Positions 7,175-12,620 of a stretch of 12,620 nt of DNA are shown piece after piece. The stretch spans positions 1-12,620 of the forward strand of contig JAFLDC010000034.1 in NCBI GenBank assembly GCA_017302775.1, in the 5' to 3' direction. A program made the translations under genes and the position numbers. This DNA is from Sphingomonadales bacterium (GTDB lineage: Bacteria; Pseudomonadota; Alphaproteobacteria; Sphingomonadales; Sphingomonadaceae). Numbering within the stretch: position 1 is the first letter of the stretch; every line of letters begins with the position of its first letter. The notes below the pieces were generated by a model. It had not been told where the DNA came from, searched no databases, and saw only the letters and a list, made by a program, of their open reading frames with translations.

Positions 7175-7578
7175 GTCGCCGCCGTCGGTCGAAACACCAC
7201 CCGCTCACGCAGCAGCCATGTCAGGGTAAAACTGGCTGCAATCGCCGCCAGCTTGGCCAGTCGTGGATCAAGCCCAAGACCCGTGCCCGCCCCGACGATC
7301 GCTGTGGTCAGGGCGAGACCGGCCAGCGCGGATCCCGCGAACATGGCCTTCTGGCGGTGCCGCTGCGGACCGCGCCGGGCGACACCCGCAGCGAATACCA
7401 CCCGGCTCGACACGATCCAATGCGCGGCAATCCCCAGTGCATAGCCGGTGGCGGCCGCGACTGCGGCGTCCAACCCCACGGCCAACAGCGCCAGGAATGC
7501 ACCCATATCGACCGCCAGGGCGAAGGCGCTGGCAGCGACATACCGCACAAAAACCAGATCGAAGACGCGGCTCAGCAT
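7171..7578 (-). CDS. GtrA-family small membrane protein
   Basis: 135 residues with four predicted membrane helices (about 10-32, 35-58, 78-98, 105-126), the size and topology of GtrA proteins. Typical family segments are FVRYVAASAFALAVD (10-24), GYALGIAAHWIVSSRVVF (45-62) and the end segment FTLTWLLRERVVF (116-128). GtrA proteins are thought to help carry undecaprenyl-phosphate-linked sugars across the inner membrane, as in the phage GtrABC serotype systems. It starts 3 bases after the stop of the UGM-like gene and its TGA overlaps the ATG of the GT-C-like gene by 4 bases, so the three are one transcription and translation unit. A GtrB-type glycosyltransferase, the usual partner, is absent from the window. 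Confidence 0.85.
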   Translation of the reverse strand: MLSRVFDLVFVRYVAASAFALAVDMGAFLALLAVGLDAAVAAATGYALGIAAHWIVSSRVVFAAGVARRGPQRHRQKAMFAGSALAGLALTTAIVGAGTGLGLDPRLAKLAAIAASFTLTWLLRERVVFRPTAAT

Positions 7579-7581
7579 GGC

Positions 7582-9189
7582 TCAGGCCGCGTCGCGCTTG
7601 TCCGCCGGGCCGATCCGTTCCGGTACATCACGCAGCGAACGAAGCGCGGCGGCCTGATCGGCGCTTGGCTTCACCCGTTCAGCCAGGTCCTGTTCGGCGC
7701 CCTCGTTGCCTGCTTCATGATATTCGGCGTCTTCGTTCACACACCACACGTCATAGACACGCGACCCGGCAAGGATGTTCTCAACGGTCAGCATGGCGGT
7801 CATCATGGCATGATCCTGATTGTTGTAGCGATGCATGCCGTTACGGCCGATCAGATGAAGACCGGGATGCTGGCTCTCCAGCTCCTCGCGCATCGCTGCG
7901 ACGTTGTCGGCATAGTCCTCATCATAGACCGGATAGGCCTTTTCCTGCCGAACCACCGCCCCGCCAAATACCTGTTCCGCCGAGACCAGACCAAGCTGCG
8001 CCAGTTCGCGCGTGGCGAGTTCGATCAGATCGGCATCCGCCATCGACCACAGCCCGTCCCCTTCGAAACAGAAGTATTCCAGACCGACACAGGCCACCCC
8101 TTGTTCCGGCACCATTTCTGGCGACCACGAACGAAAGTTCTGGATCCGGCCGACCTTGACCTTGGAATCGTGGATGTAGATCCAGTTGTCCGGGAACAGG
8201 TCATCGCTGCGGATCTTGAGCGCGACGGTCAGGAAATCACGGTATTTGAGTTGCTTGGCATGCAGGCTGGATGCCGGCAACGGGTGAAGCCGCGCGGCCA
8301 GCTCGCGCATCGGCGCCGAACTGATCGCATGATTGGCACGAATAACCGTTTCACCCCCCGCATGGCTTGCAGTCATCCGCCAGCCGCCCTGGCCATCGCT
8401 GGCGAGCTGCTTGAGTGCGTGGCCCATCAACACCTCGCCGCGGCCGGTCGCAACAACCTTGTCGCGGGCTGCATCCCACATCATGCCCGGGCCCAGCCGG
8501 GGATAACGGAAACTTTCGAGCAGGGTCTTGGCCTGCATCCCGTCATTGGGAACCTTGTTGAGGCCCAGACTGCGCTTCAGGCCATCGACCACCGCGCCCC
8601 ACAGCGACAGGCCCTTGATCCGCTGGGCGGCCCAATCGGCGCTCATCTCGTCGCAGGGCATGCCCCAGACCTTTTCGGTATAGGTCTTGAAGAAGATCGA
8701 ATAGAGCTTCCAGCCAAAGGCGTTGACGGTCCAGTCCTCAAAGCTCTTGATGGTCTTGTTGGGGAAGACCTTCGCCTTCGCGAAACTGGCCATGCACAGT
8801 GCAGAGCGCACGATCCCCAGGTTCCACAGCGCCTCAAACGCGCGCAGCGGGTAGGAATAGAATTTGCCCTCGTAGTAGATCCGGCTCATCCGCGGACGTT
8901 CGATAAAATCGTCTGGCAGAATTTCGTTCCACAGATCGACCACCTGCTGCGATTTGGAGAAGAACCGGTGACCGCCAATGTCGAAGCGGTATCCGTCAAC
9001 CTCAACGGTACGGCTGATTCCTCCGACGTAGGTTGGGTCCTGCTCGATCACGACCACCGATTTACCGGCCTTCGTCAGCAGATAAGCGGCGGTCAGCCCG
9101 GCGGGGCCGGCCCCGATGATTGCCACATCAACGGATTTCTCTCGGTTCAGCGCGGAATTCGGTGCGCCGGAAATGCCGGTAACAGCCAT
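7582..9189 (-). CDS. FAD-dependent UDP-galactopyranose-mutase-like protein
   Basis: A 535-residue flavoprotein of the amine-oxidase/UGM superfamily. The FAD-binding GAGPAG (26-31) lies in the first Rossmann unit, followed by GGISR (56-60), the FDIGGHRFFSK segment (69-79) and FFKTYTEKVWG (166-176). The C-terminal FAD contact region GRNGMHRYNNQDHAMMT runs 448-464. Spacing and motifs recall eukaryotic-type UDP-galactopyranose mutases (about 510 residues), which also carry an NQDH sequence at this place, more than the shorter bacterial Glf (about 370-390). UGM converts UDP-galactopyranose to UDP-galactofuranose by a non-redox flavin mechanism. Whether this protein uses UDP-Gal is not shown; it could be another sugar-modifying or a redox member. 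It is the first gene of the three-gene unit. A weak GGGGG precedes the ATG. The tail after 490 is acidic and probably disordered. Confidence 0.7.
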   Translation of the reverse strand: MAVTGISGAPNSALNREKSVDVAIIGAGPAGLTAAYLLTKAGKSVVVIEQDPTYVGGISRTVEVDGYRFDIGGHRFFSKSQQVVDLWNEILPDDFIERPRMSRIYYEGKFYSYPLRAFEALWNLGIVRSALCMASFAKAKVFPNKTIKSFEDWTVNAFGWKLYSIFFKTYTEKVWGMPCDEMSADWAAQRIKGLSLWGAVVDGLKRSLGLNKVPNDGMQAKTLLESFRYPRLGPGMMWDAARDKVVATGRGEVLMGHALKQLASDGQGGWRMTASHAGGETVIRANHAISSAPMRELAARLHPLPASSLHAKQLKYRDFLTVALKIRSDDLFPDNWIYIHDSKVKVGRIQNFRSWSPEMVPEQGVACVGLEYFCFEGDGLWSMADADLIELATRELAQLGLVSAEQVFGGAVVRQEKAYPVYDEDYADNVAAMREELESQHPGLHLIGRNGMHRYNNQDHAMMTAMLTVENILAGSRVYDVWCVNEDAEYHEAGNEGAEQDLAERVKPSADQAAALRSLRDVPERIGPADKRDAA

Positions 9190-9238
9190 TTTGCCCCCAG
9201 TCGGTGTCTGGCAGCGACAAGTGAAGGAAAATGCCTAA

Positions 9239-9910
9239 TCACTGGTTAACGACGTGCACCGCGGCGGCTTCTGTACCCGCCATCGCGGGCAAAGCCGTGC
9301 GGCACTGCAGCCGGGCTACCAGGGCGGCGAGATCATCGAGCCGAAACCCCTCCTGAAAGACCAGGCCACACTGCTTGCCGCGACGCCAGCGGACCCGGGC
9401 ATGAAGAACCGGCAGGCCTTCTGCTTCAAGCCGGACTTTTTCACCCAAAGCGAGCCCGCCGGGAACCTGTATCCGGGCGCCGTGCTGCGAGATGTCATCA
9501 AGCCTGGCCAGCCGCGCGCCGTCATCGCCGCTCAGCCGGACCGGCAAAGCCTCACCCAGTCGCAGCCGAATGGATCGCTTGGGAAAGGGCCCCTGCTCTG
9601 CCAGCAGCGCACGAATATCGATCGGGCCGGCGGCGAAACGAAAGCCCATGTCACCCCCGCGTGACCATACCGGTTCAAGCGGAAAGCGGGCACCGCTGCC
9701 GCATTCCACTTCATAAGCGGCACATTCCGGCAACGGGTGAAACAGGCGGGCGCGCAGGCCGCGTTCGGAAACATCGCGCAACACGCACAGAAATTCACCG
9801 GCATCGCAGATCAGCTTGCCGGCCCGCAGGACCAACGTGAAACGTCGGCCCGATCGGCGCTCCTTGCCGGGAAGGCCCTGGCTGTCAGATAGGTCCGCCA
9901 CGCCGTTCAT
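9239..9910 (-). CDS. Tandem PilZ-domain protein (probable c-di-GMP receptor)
   Basis: 223 residues with no signal peptide or membrane helix, containing two PilZ-like domains. The first (about 15-100) has the c-di-GMP motifs RRSGRR (18-23, giving RxxxR) and D46-V-S48-E-R-G51, fitting D/NxSxxG. The second (about 110-205) keeps DISQHG (139-144), but its Arg cluster KRSIRLR (111-117) has no i, i+4 Arg pair, so it probably binds poorly or plays a structural role. PilZ proteins pass c-di-GMP signals to motility, exopolysaccharide or envelope functions; the target here is unknown. GGAGG (9917-9921) lies 6 bases before the ATG. It has its own candidate promoter and a leader stem-loop, and is followed 49 bases later, on the same strand, by the UGM-like gene, which it could also drive by read-through. 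Confidence 0.85.
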   Translation of the reverse strand: MNGVADLSDSQGLPGKERRSGRRFTLVLRAGKLICDAGEFLCVLRDVSERGLRARLFHPLPECAAYEVECGSGARFPLEPVWSRGGDMGFRFAAGPIDIRALLAEQGPFPKRSIRLRLGEALPVRLSGDDGARLARLDDISQHGARIQVPGGLALGEKVRLEAEGLPVLHARVRWRRGKQCGLVFQEGFRLDDLAALVARLQCRTALPAMAGTEAAAVHVVNQ

Positions 9911-9924
9911 CGCACTCCTCCGCC

Positions 9925-9946
9925 GCAGCCGGTCTGGCAGGGCTGC
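9925..9946 (-). promoter_or_regulatory. Leader stem-loop before the PilZ gene
   Basis: GCAGCC (9925-9930) and GGCTGC (9941-9946) form a perfect 6-base-pair stem around a 10-base loop. It would lie at the very 5' end of the transcript from the promoter at 9954-9983 and stops 3 bases short of the GGAGG ribosome site. It lacks a T run, so it is not a terminator. It may stabilise the 5' end; no function is shown. Confidence 0.35.
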
Positions 9947-9953
9947 GAAGGGT

Positions 9954-9983
9954 GCTAGACGGCCATGGCAAAAGTCCTGTCAA
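9954..9983 (-). promoter_or_regulatory. Probable promoter of the PilZ gene
   Basis: Read leftward, a perfect TTGACA (9983-9978) is followed by 18 bases and TCTAGC (9959-9954), which has 3 of 6 matches to TATAAT. The start would be near 9947, with a leader of about 36 bases to the ATG at 9910. The spacing and -35 equal those of the P450 promoter in this window. The weak -10 lowers confidence. Confidence 0.45.
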
Positions 9984-10046
9984 ACCCAGCCTAGGGGAAC
10001 TCCCGGATTGGCAGCCCGGGCGACGTGGCCGCGCAGGGAACACGCA

Positions 10047-11702
10047 TCAAAGGATGCCCGGAAGATCTAGACCCTGCGCCCGCGCGCAATCGCGCGCGAT
10101 GTCATAGCCGGCATCGGCGTGGCGCATCACACCGGTGCCCGGATCATTCCACAGCACCCGCTCCAGCCGCCGCGCCGCATCATCGGTTCCGTCGGCAACG
10201 ATCACCATCCCGGCATGCTGCGAATAGCCCATGCCGACGCCGCCGCCGTGATGCAGCGACACCCAGGTCGCGCCCGAGGCGGTGTTAAGCAAAGCGTTGA
10301 GCAGCGGCCAGTCGGACACGGCATCCGATCCATCCTGCATCGCTTCGGTTTCCCGATTGGGGCTGGCGACCGAGCCGGAATCGAGATGATCGCGGCCGAT
10401 CACCACGGGGGCTTTCAGCTCGCCCTTTCTGACCATTTCGTTGAAGGCCAGACCCAAGCGGTGGCGCTGCCCCAGCCCGACCCAGCAAATCCGCGCGGGC
10501 AGCCCCTGAAAATGAATCCGCTCGCGCGCCATGTCGAGCCAGTTGTGAAGATGCGGATCGTCGGGGATCAGCTCCTTCACCTTGGCGTCGGTCTTGTAGA
10601 TATCTTCCGGATCGCCGGACAGCGCGGCCCAGCGGAACGGGCCGATCCCGCGGCAGAACAGCGGGCGAATATAGGCAGGCACAAACCCCGGAAAGTCGAA
10701 CGCATTGGCGACGCCTTCGTCCTTGGCAACCTGGCGAATGTTGTTTCCATAGTCGAAGGTCGGCACGCCAGCGGCGGCAAAATCGAGCATCGCACGGACA
10801 TGAACCGCCATCGAAGCCCGGGCAGCCTTTTCAACACTGGCCGGGTCTTGCTCGCGGGCCGTGAACCACTGATCCAGCGTCCAGCCCTGCGGCAGATAGC
10901 CGTTGATCGGATCGTGCGCAGAGGTCTGGTCGGTAACGCCGTGCGGCCGCACCCCGCGCCGGTAGATTTCGGGAAAGACATCGGCAGCGTTGCCCAGCAG
11001 ACCCACCGAAACCGGCGTCTTGGCATTCGCCACGATCTCCAACGCTTCATCCAGGCTATCGGTCTGACGATCAATGTAGCCGGTGCGCAGCCGCATTTCG
11101 ATCCGCGAAGGCTGGCATTCAACCGCCAGGCAGCTTGCCCCCGCCATCGTCGCGGCCAGTGGCTGCGCGCCGCCCATTCCGCCAAGCCCCCCGGTCAGGA
11201 TCCATTTGCCCGACAGGTCGCCGCCATAGTGCTGGCGGCCCATTTCGACGAAGGTCTCGTAGGTTCCCTGCACAATGCCCTGGCTGCCGATGTAGATCCA
11301 CGAACCAGCGGTCATCTGGCCGTACATCATCAGACCGGCCCGATCGAGTTCGTGGAAATGTTCCCAGGTTGCCCATTCCGGCACCAGGTTGGAGTTGGCC
11401 AGCAGGACGCGCGGTGCATCCCGGTGCGTACGGAACACGCCAACCGGCTTGCCCGACTGGATCAACAGGGTCTGATCGCCCTCAAGGCGTTGCAGGGTCG
11501 CGACAATCTGGTCATAGCATTCCCAATTACGCGCGGCCCGGCCGATCCCGCCATAGACCACCAGTGAAGCCGGGTCTTCGGCGACATCGGGATCGAGGTT
11601 GTTCATCAGCATCCGCAGCGGGGCTTCGGTCAGCCACGATCTGGCGCTGAGATTGGTGCCATGCGCGGCGCGGATGATGCGGGCGTTATCAAGGCGGTTC
11701 AT
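10047..11702 (-). CDS. hutU: Urocanate hydratase HutU
   Basis: HutU is the second enzyme of histidine breakdown, converting urocanate to 4-imidazolone-5-propionate with a tightly bound NAD+ acting as electrophile. The 551 residues match the family length (about 550-560) and start as expected with RLDN and [17 protein letters not shown] (22-38). Seen further on are the glycine-rich NAD region [11 protein letters not shown] (170-180), GYLPQGW (268-274), FDYGNNIR (316-323), [13 protein letters not shown] (346-358), the active-site region [13 protein letters not shown] (403-415, Cys406) and [18 protein letters not shown] (481-498). AAGGAG lies 5 bases before the ATG, which overlaps the hutG stop by 4 bases. 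It is the last hut gene; 136 bases follow before the PilZ gene, without a clear terminator. Confidence 0.97.
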   Translation of the reverse strand: MNRLDNARIIRAAHGTNLSARSWLTEAPLRMLMNNLDPDVAEDPASLVVYGGIGRAARNWECYDQIVATLQRLEGDQTLLIQSGKPVGVFRTHRDAPRVLLANSNLVPEWATWEHFHELDRAGLMMYGQMTAGSWIYIGSQGIVQGTYETFVEMGRQHYGGDLSGKWILTGGLGGMGGAQPLAATMAGASCLAVECQPSRIEMRLRTGYIDRQTDSLDEALEIVANAKTPVSVGLLGNAADVFPEIYRRGVRPHGVTDQTSAHDPINGYLPQGWTLDQWFTAREQDPASVEKAARASMAVHVRAMLDFAAAGVPTFDYGNNIRQVAKDEGVANAFDFPGFVPAYIRPLFCRGIGPFRWAALSGDPEDIYKTDAKVKELIPDDPHLHNWLDMARERIHFQGLPARICWVGLGQRHRLGLAFNEMVRKGELKAPVVIGRDHLDSGSVASPNRETEAMQDGSDAVSDWPLLNALLNTASGATWVSLHHGGGVGMGYSQHAGMVIVADGTDDAARRLERVLWNDPGTGVMRHADAGYDIARDCARAQGLDLPGIL

Positions 11703-12493
11703 TGCTGCTCCTTCGCAAATTCAAGACAGGTGCCCAGAATGGTGCGCAGCCGGGCCTGCAGCGGCGCGGCACGGTCCCCATCCCAGGGTGGCGGCCACGG
11801 CCCCGCCTCATCGGCGTAACCCCGAATCGCCAGCTCCATCTGCACGGCATGAAGGCCGCTCGCCGGATCCCCATAACGGCGCGTGATCCAGCCGCCCTTG
11901 AAGCGGCCATTCACCACATGGGTTTCGTCAGCGCAGGCGGCCGCGATCGCATCGGTCAGCGATGCGGCACAGCTGGCTCCGTCATAGCTGCCGATGTTGA
12001 ACTGCGGCAGTGCGCCAGCGAACAGGCGCGGCACCTGGCTGCGGATCGAGTGCGCATCATACAGGACCACCGCCGGGTGCAGGGTGCGCAGCCGGGCAAT
12101 CTCTTCGCGCAGCGCCGCGTGATAGGGGTCGAAGTAAGCGGTCCGCCGCCGTTCGATCTCCACCGCGTCCGGTTCGGCCCCGACGATATAGAGCGGATCG
12201 CCATCAAAAGTCGTTACCGGACACAGCCCCGTCGTCGCCTGCCCCGGATAAAGCGATTGGCCCGATGGATCGCGATTGAGATCGATGACCGTGCGCGAAA
12301 CAGCGCTGCGCACGATCGTTGCCCCAAGGTCGACGGCGAACGCATAGAGCCGGTCAACATGGTGATCAGCATCGCGCCGGGCCAGATCGAGCGAGCGCAG
12401 TCCGGCAACATCGTCCGGGATGAGCGTGCCGGCGTGCGGGATGCTTACGATCAGTGGCGCGTCGCCAGGCGTGATCGTCAACCAGTCGATCAT
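11699..12493 (-). CDS. hutG: N-formylglutamate deformylase HutG
   Basis: HutG hydrolyses N-formyl-L-glutamate to glutamate and formate, the last step of the five-step histidine route (the route that uses HutF instead of releasing formamide). The 264 residues show the amidohydrolase motifs SIPHAG (17-22), [10 protein letters not shown] (41-50), [12 protein letters not shown] (67-78), YDAHSI (145-150), [14 protein letters not shown] (195-208) and QMELA (218-222). The His and Asp/Glu residues of these motifs fit a metal-dependent enzyme. Both ends show 4-base ATGA overlaps: its ATG with the hutH stop and its TGA with the hutU ATG. Its ribosome site is weak (GGGG in the hutH end), consistent with translational coupling. 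Confidence 0.95.
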   Translation of the reverse strand: MIDWLTITPGDAPLIVSIPHAGTLIPDDVAGLRSLDLARRDADHHVDRLYAFAVDLGATIVRSAVSRTVIDLNRDPSGQSLYPGQATTGLCPVTTFDGDPLYIVGAEPDAVEIERRRTAYFDPYHAALREEIARLRTLHPAVVLYDAHSIRSQVPRLFAGALPQFNIGSYDGASCAASLTDAIAAACADETHVVNGRFKGGWITRRYGDPASGLHAVQMELAIRGYADEAGPWPPPWDGDRAAPLQARLRTILGTCLEFAKEQQ

Positions 12494-12620
12494 GAGAGCC
12501 CCGGCAAATGCGCCAGTGCAGCCAGCCGTCCGGACACGATCAGACCCTGCGCGGCTGCCATGTCGGGATGAAAATAACGGTCTTCATCCAGCATCGGCAC
12601 CTCACCGCGCAGCAGTCCCC
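12490..12620 (-). CDS. hutH: Histidine ammonia-lyase HutH, C-terminal end (5' part outside the window)
   Basis: The leftward frame that ends with TGA at 12492-12490 is open to the window edge and gives 43 residues. It contains [20 protein letters not shown] and ends in a leucine/alanine-rich tail. The DxDRxFxPD pattern followed by an Ala/Leu-rich tail is the usual C-terminus of HutH, which removes ammonia from histidine to give urocanate. The stop overlaps the hutG ATG by 4 bases, placing it in the same operon. The MIO active-site region (ASG) lies outside the window, so the call rests on the tail and on the neighbours. Confidence 0.8.
   Translation of the reverse strand, partial: GLLRGEVPMLDEDRYFHPDMAAAQGLIVSGRLAALAHLPGLS

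Noticed and set aside
7357..9249. Long rightward open frame (630 codons) over the UGM-like and GtrA genes
   Set aside because: It is antisense to the FAD-binding and GtrA motifs, its product has no recognisable fold, and it runs over two real genes and their junction.
10044..10057. Inverted repeat GCATC-AAAG-GATGC at the hutU stop, considered as a hut terminator
   Set aside because: The stem is only 5 base pairs, overlaps the coding end and has no T run downstream on the transcribed strand.
10119..11567. Long rightward open frame (482 codons) opposite hutU
   Set aside because: HutU on the other strand is full length and unmistakable; the opposite frame is a codon-bias shadow.
11702..12571. 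Rightward open frame (289 codons) opposite hutG
   Set aside because: It is fully antisense to HutG motifs and crosses the hutG-hutH junction; no motif of its own.

Overview
This 12.6 kb window is GC-rich chromosomal DNA. It probably comes from an alphaproteobacterium, most likely a sphingomonad. This rests on base composition, dense packing with ATGA-type overlaps, and the gene types present (CYP153-like P450, UGM-like/GtrA pair, PilZ protein with two domains, hut operon of the formylglutamate type). The genus is inferred by eye, not by a search. I saw no rRNA, tRNA, CRISPR, insertion sequence or phage genes, and no gene-free stretch longer than about 140 bases.

Layout. Positions 1-105 hold the end of an unidentified rightward gene whose stop codon interlocks with the stop of leftward queG (102-1172, epoxyqueuosine reductase, tRNA modification). 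Divergent from queG is a rightward NatA/NatB-type ABC exporter pair (ATPase 1217-2203, permease 2203-3471). After a 111-base gap with a good TTGACA promoter and a leader stem-loop come a CYP153-family cytochrome P450 (3583-4917) and, two bases later, msrB (4920-5408). The MsrB is unusual in carrying a twin-arginine lipoprotein signal.

From 9189 back to 5366 runs a tight leftward three-gene unit: a UDP-galactopyranose-mutase-like flavoprotein, a GtrA-family small membrane protein, and a 602-residue polytopic protein with STT3/PglB-like motifs. They are separated by 3 bases and a 4-base overlap. Read together they look like a sugar-nucleotide / lipid-linked-sugar / transfer module for an envelope glycan or glycoprotein, and this is the least characterised and most interesting part of the window. 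Its last gene overlaps msrB tail to tail by 43 bases, where a degenerate palindrome of a common dispersed-repeat type sits on the msrB stop.

Upstream of that unit, on the same strand but with its own promoter, is a tandem PilZ-domain protein (9239-9910). The right end is the distal part of a leftward histidine-utilisation operon, hutH (3' end only), hutG and hutU, joined by 4-base stop/start overlaps. HutG indicates the route through N-formylglutamate to glutamate and formate; hutI and hutF would have to lie outside the window.
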